Origin: Leadbetterella byssophila DSM 17132
GTDB lineage: Bacteria; Bacteroidota; Bacteroidia; Cytophagales; Spirosomataceae
Direction: 5' to 3'
Assembly: GCF_000166395.1 (NCBI RefSeq)
Contig: NC_014655.1
Coordinates: 186,001 to 250,000 of the forward strand
Length of the DNA stretch: 64,000 nucleotides
Part shown: positions 28,485 to 36,923 of the stretch, one piece after another
How the letters are laid out: each line of letters starts with the position of its first letter
Numbering within the stretch: the first letter of the stretch is position 1
Program-made: the position numbers and the translations under genes
The notes under the pieces: generated by a model
Seen by the model: only the letters and a program-made list of their open reading frames with translations
Told to the model about the DNA's origin: nothing
Database searches by the model: none

Positions 28485-28994
28485 TTGTTGATCGATAATG
28501 CAAAATTATCAGATCGCATAAGCCGAAATGTTGCTGAATTACCCGGGTTTGTATCCACATTCCGGAATCTTCATAAAAATATTGATGCCGGACTGATAAA
28601 AATTAAGATGCTCGAACTATTATATGACCTTGCCGGAACAGATAAGAACCTCTTGCAGCAATTGCTACAAATGAAACAGCCGGTACGCACAGAGATTCCT
28701 GAAGTAATGGAGAAAAATTATACCAGTCCTGTATCTTTAACCGAGCTTGCTTATCTCTCAGGAAGGAGTTTAGCTAGTTTCAAGCGCGACTTTCAGGCTA
28801 TTTACAATATGGCACCTTCTCAGTGGATTCGCAACAAGAGATTAGATAAGGCAAAGGAAGTACTGGAAAATACTTCCATGGCCGTTTCTGATATCTGCTA
28901 TACGCTGGGTTTTGAAAATCCAGCTCATTTTTCAAGAATATTCAAAGAACATTTTGGCTATCCGCCCTCTAATTTACGCCAACAGCAAGCATAA
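28485..28994 (+). pseudogene. Truncated AraC-family regulator (C-terminal part only)
   Basis: The encoded 169 residues hold a complete AraC double HTH ('LAYLSGRSLASFKRDF', 'PSQWIRNKRLDKA', 'ICYTLGFENPAHFSRIFKEHFGYPP') but lack the N-terminal cupin domain present in the closely similar regulator at 24488. Only TTG starts are available (28485 or 28488), and the frame stays open further upstream without a start. The 5' end was probably lost. It could still make a DNA-binding fragment that competes for operators, but this is not shown. Confidence 0.65.
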
Positions 28995-29008
28995 GAAAAA
29001 TTGTACAA

Positions 29009-29042
29009 AAAAACCGCAGAGTGTAATTTCTGCGGTTTTTTT
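29009..29042. terminator. Rho-independent terminator
   Basis: A perfect 12-bp stem, AAAAACCGCAGA (29009-29020) and TCTGCGGTTTTT (29029-29040), with T-tract, lies between the convergent truncated AraC and ABM genes. It can work in both directions. Confidence 0.9.
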
Positions 29043-29091
29043 ATTACTGAGTTTAATCTTTAAAATCTGTTGAAAACACTATTGTCGATTT

Positions 29092-29814
29092 CTATTTTAT
29101 TTCGGTTATGAAATTCAGGTATTCTTCAATCGGTTGTTCAAGAGCGGATTTGAACATCTCAAACAATTCTTTAGTATAGGGTTGGGCAAAGTGGAAATCA
29201 ATTGCCGCCTGACTTCTCCATCTCTCGTACAATACAAACTTAGTATTGTCACCAGGTACGGTATGAAAGAAAAATTCGATATTTCCCTGCTCAGGTCTGC
29301 TGTTTACAATTGATTTTTGAAACTGGTTAATAAAGGTTTCCTGCATGCCATCTTTTACTTTGAAAATCACAACAAGATCAACTGGTGTATCACTCGAAAG
29401 AGGGTTCTTGATTTCATTTTTTGGCAAAGGAGATACATCATGGAGGTAGAGAATCTGCATTGGTTTTGTTAAGGCCACTTTATTTAATTCCAGTACATCT
29501 TTTGCATATTTCTTTGTAAAATGTTCATCCAAAGATTTTTGGTTATCCCATCTTTCAAATAAATAAAAGGTGTTGGGTTTGTCCTTATGTTCGAATAATT
29601 CCATCGATATGTTCCCCTTCTCATTCAGGGCACCATTTTTATCTGCGATAAGTGCTTTTCTTAACGCTTCTTTCTGTTCCACCTTAACGTTAAAAGTGAC
29701 CAACATGGTTATTCTTTCTTCGCTCACATTTTGAGCAGATGCAATATTAAAATTTGTCATAAACGTAATAATTATGATGGGAATAATTTTATTCCACAAA
29801 TTGCTTTTTTTCAT
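29092..29814 (-). CDS. Exported two-domain antibiotic-biosynthesis-monooxygenase-like protein
   Basis: A 240-residue protein with an N-terminal signal peptide (hydrophobic stretch near residues 10-24, cleavage after 'ASA'). Two ferredoxin-like ABM/YgiN-type domains follow, residues 34-125 and 142-235. Each has the '(F/Y).LYERW.(N/S)Q..(L/I).(E/F)HF' signature ('YLFERWDNQKSLDEHF' and 'VLYERWRSQAAIDFHF'). YgiN relatives act on quinols; the fold is also used for other aromatic substrates. It is the last gene of the - strand run beginning with the SDR at 30722. Periplasmic location is inferred from the signal peptide. Confidence 0.8.
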   Translation of the reverse strand: MKKSNLWNKIIPIIIITFMTNFNIASAQNVSEERITMLVTFNVKVEQKEALRKALIADKNGALNEKGNISMELFEHKDKPNTFYLFERWDNQKSLDEHFTKKYAKDVLELNKVALTKPMQILYLHDVSPLPKNEIKNPLSSDTPVDLVVIFKVKDGMQETFINQFQKSIVNSRPEQGNIEFFFHTVPGDNTKFVLYERWRSQAAIDFHFAQPYTKELFEMFKSALEQPIEEYLNFITEIK

Positions 29815-29873
29815 TTTTTAAATTGTTAGATTGTTAAAAATAAGTGCCTAACCTATATTTAACCATTGATATG

Positions 29874-30722
29874 TTAGGCAACAACATCATCATGGTCTGT
29901 GCCGGTGATCACTTCATGCCAAGCCTCAATATCAGCATTAAACTTATCCATCTTTTCTTTGAAAAGTTGCAGTGTATCTTTTCCCAAAGGCAAGTGTACA
30001 GGAGGTTTTTCAGCATCAGCTATTTTGAGAATGGCTTGTGCCAGTTTCTCTGCACTACCTGGCTGTTTTTGATTTACCTGAGTAGCATAGCTTCGCATAT
30101 CACCAACAGTTTCCGCGTAATCTTCAATGCTATTAGCAGATCTTGTAAGCGATGATTGATCAAGGAAATCCGTACGGAAAAAACCAGGTTCTACCGCTGT
30201 AGCATAAATACCAAGTGGAGCCAGTTCTTTTGATAAGGCTTCGGTTATGCCTTCCACCGCAAACTTAGTGGAACCATAAAGTCCCCATCCTATGATTCCC
30301 GTCAGCCCACCTACAGAAGAGAGATTAATAATATGCCCTTTACGCTCTTTACGCATAAATGGCAATACACCGCGAGTAACATTCAGCAAGCCGAATACAT
30401 TTGCTTCATAATTGGCTTTGACTTCTGTATTGCTTGCTTCTTCTACGGCGCTCAATAATCCAAATCCGGCGTTATTGACCAATACATCGATCCTTCCAAA
30501 TTTCTCCGTGGAAAGATTCGCTACTTCTTTCGCTTGCGGTTCATTTGTAACGTCCAAAACAGTCACAAATAGATTTTCATTATTCAATTGAGCTTGCAGT
30601 TTTTCCGGATTACTGCGTACTGTTGCTACTACTTTATCACCTGCATCAAGAGCAGCTTTGACGATTTCCAACCCGAATCCACGGGAAGCACCGGTAACTA
30701 ACCATACTTTTTGCTTTTTCAT
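29874..30722 (-). CDS. Short-chain dehydrogenase/reductase
   Basis: A 282-residue SDR. 'VTGASRGFGLE' (residues 8-18), 'NNAGFG' near 86-91 and 'YGSTK' near 154-158 are all present. The Arg after the glycine motif suggests NADP(H). The C-terminus is longer than in classical FabG-like SDRs, as in the 'oxidoreductase' group near retinol-type SDRs. It lies 59 bases upstream of the ABM-like gene. Substrate unknown. Confidence 0.9.
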   Translation of the reverse strand: MKKQKVWLVTGASRGFGLEIVKAALDAGDKVVATVRSNPEKLQAQLNNENLFVTVLDVTNEPQAKEVANLSTEKFGRIDVLVNNAGFGLLSAVEEASNTEVKANYEANVFGLLNVTRGVLPFMRKERKGHIINLSSVGGLTGIIGWGLYGSTKFAVEGITEALSKELAPLGIYATAVEPGFFRTDFLDQSSLTRSANSIEDYAETVGDMRSYATQVNQKQPGSAEKLAQAILKIADAEKPPVHLPLGKDTLQLFKEKMDKFNADIEAWHEVITGTDHDDVVA

Positions 30723-30834
30723 TTTATAATATTTTTAAATTAAATTACACTACAAAGGTTGTTCGATTTTTACATTCCTACATTTCTAAACAGCTCAAGC
30801 ATTTTAACTTTATAGCTCATCGTGATTAGTATTG

Positions 30835-31854
30835 CTAAATTCTATATGCACGTTGACTCTGGACCATCCAACCGGGGTATTGAAGCGGCAACGGGCTGAT
30901 AGCGTCTATTTTCTTTAGATCTTCTGCCGATAGATTGATAGTCACCGATTGGATATTGTCCTTCAATTGATTTATTGATTTAGCACCAATGATTGTACTG
31001 GTAATTCCTGGCTGTTGCCTTACCCATGCTAAAGCAACCTGTGCCACCGTAGCATCGTATTGCTGACCGATTTCTTTCATAACATCTACCAGGTCGTATG
31101 CTTTTTCTTTATTAACAGGGGGGAAATCGAAATTGGCCCGACGTGAGCCTTCGCTCGATTGATTTCTTGTGAATTTTCCTGAGAGAAAACCTCCGGCAAG
31201 AGGGCTCCATGGGAAAATTGCCAGATTATGATCCTGGGCCAATGGTACCAGTTCATGTTCAATGTCACGGGTAACAGCTGCATAGTGATATTGAAGTCCG
31301 ATAAATTTATGCCAACCATTATAATGGGCGATAGCCTGAGCTTTTGCCACCATCCATGCAGGCCAGTTGCAGATTGCTATATAACGTACTTTACCTGTTT
31401 CTACAACGTCATTCAAGCTACGGACAATATCTTCAAGATCTGTTTTGAAATCCACCCCATGCACATACAGAATATCTATGTGATCCAGTTGCAGGCGCTT
31501 CAGACTGGCATCAACTGAGTTGAAGATATGATAGCGCGAGAGTCCCCTGCCATTGGGACTATCATCCATAATGCCCATTACTTTTGTGGCTATAACCATC
31601 TGATCTCGTGGTACAGCAAGGTCTTTAAGGGATTGTCCCAGTAATAGCTCTGACTGTCCAAAGGAATACACATTGGCTGTATCAATGAAATTAATACCGG
31701 CTTCAATAACCGATTTCATCAATTCATTGACTTCGTTTTGTTGCAACTTTCCAATATTCTCCCACATACCGGCATTTTGACCGCCGAATGTCATTGTTCC
31801 AAAACACAGTTCTGACACCAGTAGACCTGTGTTACCTACATAATTGTATTTCAT
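30835..31854 (-). CDS. Aldo/keto reductase
   Basis: A 339-residue aldo/keto reductase. Catalytic Asp and Tyr lie in 'IDTANVYSFG', Lys in 'VIATKVMG' and His in 'LYVHGVDF'. The cofactor segment is 'TSTIIGAKSINQLKDN'. It is clearly paralogous to the reductase at 33774: both share 'NTGLLVS', 'SPLAGG.LSGKF' and a C-terminal 'YPGWM'. The shared features point to duplication within the island or its ancestor. It follows the NTF2-like gene on the same strand, after a hairpin. Confidence 0.92.
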   Translation of the reverse strand: MKYNYVGNTGLLVSELCFGTMTFGGQNAGMWENIGKLQQNEVNELMKSVIEAGINFIDTANVYSFGQSELLLGQSLKDLAVPRDQMVIATKVMGIMDDSPNGRGLSRYHIFNSVDASLKRLQLDHIDILYVHGVDFKTDLEDIVRSLNDVVETGKVRYIAICNWPAWMVAKAQAIAHYNGWHKFIGLQYHYAAVTRDIEHELVPLAQDHNLAIFPWSPLAGGFLSGKFTRNQSSEGSRRANFDFPPVNKEKAYDLVDVMKEIGQQYDATVAQVALAWVRQQPGITSTIIGAKSINQLKDNIQSVTINLSAEDLKKIDAISPLPLQYPGWMVQSQRAYRI

Positions 31855-31892
31855 CTGTTTGATTTTATAATTCTTTTAGTATTAATGAACAA

Positions 31893-31915
31893 GCCAAAGG
31901 TTTATGACCTTTGGC
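31893..31915 (-). terminator. Weak hairpin between NTF2-like gene and aldo/keto reductase
   Basis: A perfect 9-bp stem, GCCAAAGGT (31893-31901) and ACCTTTGGC (31907-31915) with a 5-base loop. There is no strong T-tract on either strand, so it may be a partial terminator or an mRNA-stability element. Confidence 0.5.
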
Positions 31916-31924
31916 CAATTCGTT

Positions 31925-32347
31925 TCAATAATCCGCTTGGCCAACATCCAACCGTTCTATCTTGTCCTTATCATTAATATGAAAGCGAAAATAGGTTTTG
32001 AAATCCCCCCATTTGTCACTATGAAATTTTCCATAAACATTTAACCCATTATTCTCGACCTTGTCAATAGAGGTAAACCTCTCATGCCCGATATCAAAGA
32101 ATGTTTTAAAGTCCATTTTATTCCCGTCATCGTAAAGTTCCGCTTCAATGGTGAACATGGAAAACCAGGTTTGTCTGTCAGCGGCCTGCAAAGCATCGAT
32201 CGCTTTTTTTACAATAGTGTTTTTTAAAATTGTAGTATCCATTTTTTCTTTTTTTTGGTTATTTAGGCTTGGTATCATTTTCGTTTGTCCAGTGGCAAAC
32301 AGGAATGTGGTGAGTGATAAAATGCCGGTAATCATTATACGTTTCAT
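31925..32347 (-). CDS. Exported NTF2/SnoaL-like protein
   Basis: A 140-residue protein with a signal peptide ('MKRIMITGILSLTTFLFATGQ') and a small cone-shaped NTF2-like domain from residue 42 onward ('IDALQAADRQTWFSMFT', 'DFKTFFDIGHERFTSIDKV', 'DFKTYFRFHI'). Such domains bind small ligands; catalytic residues are not evident. Its start overlaps the end of the upstream membrane protein gene by 4 bases (ATGA), so the two are translationally coupled. A broken relative lies at 23076-23266. Confidence 0.78.
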   Translation of the reverse strand: MKRIMITGILSLTTFLFATGQTKMIPSLNNQKKEKMDTTILKNTIVKKAIDALQAADRQTWFSMFTIEAELYDDGNKMDFKTFFDIGHERFTSIDKVENNGLNVYGKFHSDKWGDFKTYFRFHINDKDKIERLDVGQADY

Positions 32348-32748
32348 AATAGCAGAGACTTAAAAGGATATTTTAAATAGATGAGCAAGACGTTCAATAG
32401 CAATAAAGGTATTTCAATCATTGCCTTTAGGTATTGATGTATGGATACCTGAAGGATGGCAATAAAAAGGATCATTGTGGCCATTACGCTATTGCCGAGA
32501 CTATATGTTTGAGGAAAAATAATAAGCAGTGAAGACATTATAGTGAGCATGCCATAGACTTGCACATGGGCTGTATCGTAATTAAATTTATTGAACAATG
32601 CCACCATTTCAGGTTGGGCATTCAGCATTGACCATCCTTGCCTGATTCCTATAGCAACTACGAATAACATTGAAATGATTATAAAAATCTTCATAGTGTG
32701 GTTGCATATAAAATTTGCTGCTATCAGTGGAAACGATGTCCTTTTCAT
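32344..32748 (-). CDS. Small membrane protein, DoxX-like
   Basis: A 134-residue protein with four hydrophobic segments, near residues 20-36, 62-80, 87-108 and 112-127. The topology and size resemble DoxX/DUF4267-type small membrane proteins, but no diagnostic motif is seen. Met19 (32694) is an alternative start that would place the first membrane segment at the N-terminus. Coupled by a 4-base overlap to the NTF2-like gene. Function unknown. Confidence 0.65.
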   Translation of the reverse strand: MKRTSFPLIAANFICNHTMKIFIIISMLFVVAIGIRQGWSMLNAQPEMVALFNKFNYDTAHVQVYGMLTIMSSLLIIFPQTYSLGNSVMATMILFIAILQVSIHQYLKAMIEIPLLLLNVLLIYLKYPFKSLLL

Positions 32749-32945
32749 TGCTCTTGACCTTATAATTTAACTATACAAAGGTGAGAAGTATTGAAAGGTT
32801 ATTATTGCGCATATCATAGGTTGTCTTGCAAAAATCTAACTATGGTATTAAATGGTGATACGCCTGTCAGATTTCGGCGATTCATGAAGCATGTTCGCCA
32901 CTGGAACTCAACTCATTTGATTTCACTCTTAATAACTTTACTCTG

Positions 32946-33710
32946 TTAAAGTGTCCAACCTCCGTCGATAAGGAAATCGCTTCCGGTAACAAAAGAACTT
33001 TCATCCGAAACCAGATATCTTACTAGATAAGCTATGTCTTCTGGTTGGCCTAAACGGCCCAGCACAGCATCACGGGCTGCTTGCTCATTCATTTGAGGTG
33101 CGTTTACTGAGATAATATTTGTCTCTACAAATCCAGGCAATACTGCGTTAACCCTGATTTTATATTGCCCCAATTCACTTGCAGCTGTTTTGGTAATACC
33201 TCTGATAGCCCATTTGGTGGAATTGTATATAATACAGCCTGCCAAACCCCTGATGCCACATATAGAAGAAGTGTTGACGATGGAACCACCCGTTTTTTTC
33301 ATTGCTTCCGCAGCGTATTGAATACCCCAAAATGTTCCCTTTTGGTTCACACTAATCTGCCTTTCGAGCGTTTCTTCTGTTACCTCTTCGATTGATCCGG
33401 GCAGATAAATGCCAGCATTATTAACCAGTCCATCTATTCTTCCAAATAGCTTGATTGTTTGCTCAAGCACGTTTTTCCAATCAGAAGGTTTAGTTACATC
33501 GTGATGGAAGTAGACCGCCTTTTTGCCAAATGGTTTTATCGCTTCCTGTCCTTTACTATCGTCAAGATCGGTGAATACAACATTAGCTCCCGAAAGTGCT
33601 AGCAATTCTGCTTCAGCACGGCCTATGCCATTAGCGGCACCTGTTACAATAACAGTTTTACCTTCTACTGTTTTAGCGGTAAATTTTTCCGCAATATTTT
33701 CTGTGTTCAT
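32946..33710 (-). CDS. Short-chain dehydrogenase/reductase (glucose-dehydrogenase-like)
   Basis: A 254-residue classical SDR. 'VTGAANGIGRAEA' (residues 23-35), 'DLDDSKG' (an Asp at the end of the second strand, which favours NAD(H)), 'NNAGIY' and 'YNSTK' (catalytic Tyr/Lys) are visible. The C-terminus reads 'TGSDFLIDGGWTL'. It lies 63 bases downstream of the aldo/keto reductase gene at 33774 on the same strand. The likely reaction is NAD-linked oxidation of an alcohol; the substrate is unknown. Confidence 0.9.
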   Translation of the reverse strand: MNTENIAEKFTAKTVEGKTVIVTGAANGIGRAEAELLALSGANVVFTDLDDSKGQEAIKPFGKKAVYFHHDVTKPSDWKNVLEQTIKLFGRIDGLVNNAGIYLPGSIEEVTEETLERQISVNQKGTFWGIQYAAEAMKKTGGSIVNTSSICGIRGLAGCIIYNSTKWAIRGITKTAASELGQYKIRVNAVLPGFVETNIISVNAPQMNEQAARDAVLGRLGQPEDIAYLVRYLVSDESSFVTGSDFLIDGGWTL

Positions 33711-33773
33711 TTTTATTTATTTTTTAGGTGAATAAAATCTTCCATATTCCATAGCTTAATAAGCTTCCTGTTT

Positions 33774-34823
33774 TTACGAACGATCAGACCAAAGGTCAAC
33801 TTCGCCAAGACGGTCAGCACCTTGTGTAGCTAACATCCATCCGGGATATTCAGCCGGCAGTTCACTTACCGCGTCCAGCTGTTTGATCTCTTCATCTGTT
33901 AGCTTTAGTTTAGTTGCTGCGATGTTATCTTGCAGTTGTTCTTCACGTTTTGCACCAACAATCACAGAAGTTACTACTGGTTTTGAAAGCAGCCAGGCCA
34001 ATGCTACACGTGCCGCACTACAGTTGTATTTTTCGGCAATAGGGAAAATTACATCAAGAATGTTCCATGTACGTTCTTTATCTACAATTGGAAAATCGAA
34101 TGTAGTACGTCTTGATCCTTCCGGCTTTTGGTTTTCCCTGCTGAATTTTCCCGACAACAACCCTCCGGCTAAGGGACTCCATACTAACAGCCCTAGTTTC
34201 TCATTTTCCAGCAGGGGAACAATTTCTCTTTCAAGATCTCTTCCTGCAATGGAGTAATAAGCCTGTAATGATTCAAACCTAACGGTATTCTTTAATGCCG
34301 AAGTACCTAATGATTGTGCTAATTTCCAGGCTTGCCAATTGGAGCAGCCGATGTAACGTACTTTACCCTGTGTGACCAAATCATCCAGCGTACGCAATAT
34401 CTCATCCGTAGGTGTGAGCACATCGTTCGCGTGAATTTGGTAAAGGTCAATATAATCTGTTTGCAGATTTTTAAGGCTTGATTCGATGGCATCCATTATA
34501 TGCTTGCGCGACGCGCCAACGTCGTTGCGACCTGGCCCTATACGGCTGTAAAATTTTGTAGCCAGCACCACATCTTTTCGAAGGATACCAAGATCTTTAA
34601 ACGCCTGACCAAGTGTTTTCTCACTTTCGCCGGATGAATATACATCGGCTGTGTCGAAGAAATTGATGCCCGCCTCTAAAGCTGCTTTTATAAGGTTGTT
34701 TGCGTCCGCTTGTCCAACATCACCTATATGCGAATAGACACCAGAACCTGAACCCATCGTCATTGTTCCCAGACAAAGTTGGGAAACCAATAATCCCGTA
34801 TTACCTAATGCTTTGTATTCCAT
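33774..34823 (-). CDS. Aldo/keto reductase
   Basis: A 349-residue aldo/keto reductase, paralogue of the one at 30835. Catalytic Asp/Tyr are in 'DTADVYSSG', Lys in 'VLATKFYS' and His in 'YQIHANDV'. The cofactor segment reads 'TSVIVGAKREEQLQDN'. It lies 52 bases after the Old Yellow Enzyme gene, on the same strand, so these are probably co-transcribed with the SDR at 32946. Confidence 0.92.
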   Translation of the reverse strand: MEYKALGNTGLLVSQLCLGTMTMGSGSGVYSHIGDVGQADANNLIKAALEAGINFFDTADVYSSGESEKTLGQAFKDLGILRKDVVLATKFYSRIGPGRNDVGASRKHIMDAIESSLKNLQTDYIDLYQIHANDVLTPTDEILRTLDDLVTQGKVRYIGCSNWQAWKLAQSLGTSALKNTVRFESLQAYYSIAGRDLEREIVPLLENEKLGLLVWSPLAGGLLSGKFSRENQKPEGSRRTTFDFPIVDKERTWNILDVIFPIAEKYNCSAARVALAWLLSKPVVTSVIVGAKREEQLQDNIAATKLKLTDEEIKQLDAVSELPAEYPGWMLATQGADRLGEVDLWSDRS

Positions 34824-34875
34824 AATTTTTGATTTTATAAATGAATAAATAAGGTTACTTTATGATAAAAATGGT

Positions 34876-36024
34876 TTATGCGGTTACTTCTTCTGTAGTT
34901 TTGATCCATCCCTTGGCATAATGAACAATCGCCATCAGCTTTTCGGGAATTTTCTTATCAGCCGCACGTTCTGTATCCAGAATCATTGTTATTTGATCCT
35001 CTTTTCCTTCATTGGCCCATTGTGCCCATTTTGGGTTGACTACTATACTTCTTCCGATGGCTACCAGATCCAGTCCCAGGCTTAAGGCTTGATCGGCTTC
35101 GGTGGGTGTGGTTACCTGTCCTGCTGCAATTACGGGTACACGCTTATTAACATAGGAAGTCAATACTTCGGTGATGGTTTTACTGGTATCACTGTCCAAT
35201 GGTTTTTGTGTCAAAACCTGGAATAATGAGAAATGGAGATAATCTACCTGTTCCTGGATCAATCTATCTACCAAAGCCAAACTATCGGGTAACCTTAAAC
35301 CTTCTTTAGGCAATTCTTCTGGAGAAATCCGGAAGCCCAATGCAAATGGACGATTAGCATACTTGGCAATAACACGTCTCACCTCACGAACCACCTCAGT
35401 AGAAAAACGTAGACGGTTATCAATTGAACCACCCCATTGATCGGTACGCTGGTTGAACATCGGAGATAAAAAGTTTTGATTCAGGAAACCATGGGCACCA
35501 TGTATTTCAATACCATCAAATCCTGCTGCTATCGCTCTGCGGGCAGTAGCACCGAAAGCTTTGATAATATCCCAGATCTCATTTTCTTTTAAAGCTCTGG
35601 GAGTCAAAAGATCAGCAGGAGTAAAAGGGGTTACCTCCGATTTTATGGCACTGGCACTTACAACATCCCGGCTAGGGATCAAGTCTGTGACTGCTTTGTT
35701 TCCTGCATGAAAAACTTGCAGTATAGCGGGAGCGCCGCCACTTTTTGCTACATCGGCTAATTTTTTCAGACTAGGGATAAAGCTATCATCATATCCGGCA
35801 AATTCATGGGTAAAACCAATCCCTTCCGGGGTTACATGCGTACAGCCGGTGATAACCAATCCTACACCTTTTACACGTGCTTTATACCATTCGACTTCTT
35901 CATCCGCAATGGTGAAATCATCGTTTCCTGCCCATGTAGTCATAGGGGCCATTGTAATCCTGTTCTTGATTTGTATTCCTTTTGTCAATTGAAAAGGCTC
36001 AAGTAATTTTTTGTACTGTTTCAT
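34876..36024 (-). CDS. NADH:flavin oxidoreductase (Old Yellow Enzyme family)
   Basis: A 382-residue FMN-dependent ene-reductase homologue. 'KNRITMAPMTTW' near residue 22 is the FMN-binding N-terminal segment. 'GFDGIEIHGAHGFLNQNFLSP' carries the substrate-binding His pair, followed by 'NQRTDQWGGSIDNRLRF', the family signature. 'VIAAGQV' and 'LVAIGRSIVVNP' form the phosphate site. The ATG at 36024 is chosen over the one at 36114: a -7 box lies between them, and the upstream residues do not look like family sequence. These enzymes reduce activated alkenes such as enones and nitro compounds. Confidence 0.9.
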   Translation of the reverse strand: MKQYKKLLEPFQLTKGIQIKNRITMAPMTTWAGNDDFTIADEEVEWYKARVKGVGLVITGCTHVTPEGIGFTHEFAGYDDSFIPSLKKLADVAKSGGAPAILQVFHAGNKAVTDLIPSRDVVSASAIKSEVTPFTPADLLTPRALKENEIWDIIKAFGATARRAIAAGFDGIEIHGAHGFLNQNFLSPMFNQRTDQWGGSIDNRLRFSTEVVREVRRVIAKYANRPFALGFRISPEELPKEGLRLPDSLALVDRLIQEQVDYLHFSLFQVLTQKPLDSDTSKTITEVLTSYVNKRVPVIAAGQVTTPTEADQALSLGLDLVAIGRSIVVNPKWAQWANEGKEDQITMILDTERAADKKIPEKLMAIVHYAKGWIKTTEEVTA

Positions 36025-36041
36025 TTTCTTATTGTTTGATA

Positions 36042-36049
36042 CAAAGGTA
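36042..36049 (-). promoter_or_regulatory. -7 box (TACCTTTG) for the Old Yellow Enzyme gene
   Basis: On the - strand TACCTTTG matches TAnnTTTG exactly, 17 bases before the preferred ATG at 36024. It supports this start over the more distant ATG. No clear TTG -33 box is seen. Confidence 0.5.
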
Positions 36050-36173
36050 GATACCACTTCAGAGGTAACGGATGCGCAGATGAAACCAAAAAATGCAAAT
36101 TTCAAACACCCCATCAGATACTAAAATCTCTTCTACTATTGTACTTGAAAATAATTTAGATAGCCTACAAGAA

Positions 36174-36216
36174 AAAAGAAGAGACCGTCTCATAATTGAG
36201 AACAGTCTCTTCTTTT
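36174..36216 (-). terminator. Long terminator hairpin after the flavin-reductase-like gene
   Basis: A 12-bp stem, AAAAGAAGAGAC (36174-36185) and GTCTCTTCTTTT (36205-36216), with a second inner stem TCTCA/TGAGA. A-rich and T-rich flanks allow function on either strand. It separates the 36315 gene from the Old Yellow Enzyme promoter. Confidence 0.8.
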
Positions 36217-36314
36217 ATTATTCAATTAATGAATTTAATCGCTATGTATCAAAGCTTGAGAAACGAGACGCCGTAATTGCTAGAACGCCTTTCATTGATG
36301 AAATGAAAAACGCT

Positions 36315-36866
36315 TTAGTCCTGAAAAATTTTCCATTTTGTCATTCTGTCCTGGAGATTGATAGTTTTACCTTCTACTGAGAATATTCCGTTGCCGTGAT
36401 GATGAAAAGGTTTTATTTTATCTTTGTCAGCGTTTTTCCAGGCAGCTACTGCTTCCAGTACAAAAAGATTATATCGGTCAACGAGTTCGGTATTGACCAC
36501 CTTGCATTCAATATTAAACAGGCAATCCTCGATCATGGGAGCCTGGACAATACTTGCAGGTGTAACGGTTAAGTTAAATTTCTCAAACTTGTTATCGCTA
36601 TCACCAGAACAATTACCTATGTCCACAACTTTTTCAATGATATCAATACCAGGAATAGATAACACACATTCCTTGTTTTTCACGAGCGCCTTATAACTGT
36701 AGTCCCATGGACCAACAATTGCTCCGATCAAAGGAGGGTCGTGCTGTATCATCATTTGAAATCCCATAGTCATAACATTGGGTACACCCTTGTTTTGCGT
36801 ACTTACGAGTAAAACAGATCCTGGCTCTATCTGACGGTAGATCTTATCAACGGGGTAGGTTTCCAT
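36315..36866 (-). CDS. Flavin-reductase-like FMN-binding protein
   Basis: A 183-residue split-barrel flavoprotein of the flavin reductase (DIM6/NTAB) family. 'GSVLLVSTQNKGVPNVMTMGF' is the typical FMN-binding N-terminal part, followed by 'PPLIGAIVGPWDYS' and 'ECVLSIPG'. The start at 36866 (METYPVDK) is preferred to 36884, as it lies next to the conserved part. Such proteins reduce FMN or use it on small substrates. The neighbouring FMN-dependent Old Yellow Enzyme suggests a joint role. Confidence 0.83.
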   Translation of the reverse strand: METYPVDKIYRQIEPGSVLLVSTQNKGVPNVMTMGFQMMIQHDPPLIGAIVGPWDYSYKALVKNKECVLSIPGIDIIEKVVDIGNCSGDSDNKFEKFNLTVTPASIVQAPMIEDCLFNIECKVVNTELVDRYNLFVLEAVAAWKNADKDKIKPFHHHGNGIFSVEGKTINLQDRMTKWKIFQD

Positions 36867-36923
36867 AACTAATTTATTGAACATTGATACCTATTTGGCA
36901 GCCAAAATCTTACTTTGATCAAT

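Noticed and set aside
29845-29880. An inverted repeat TGCCTAAC / GTTAGGCA after the SDR at 29874
   Set aside because: Its right arm overlaps the SDR stop region and the loop is long, with no T-run, so it is not convincing as a terminator.
36093-36380. A 95-residue + strand reading frame between the Old Yellow Enzyme and flavin-reductase-like genes
   Set aside because: It runs through a strong terminator hairpin (36174-36216) and overlaps the conserved C-terminus of the 36315 gene on the other strand. It has no family features.
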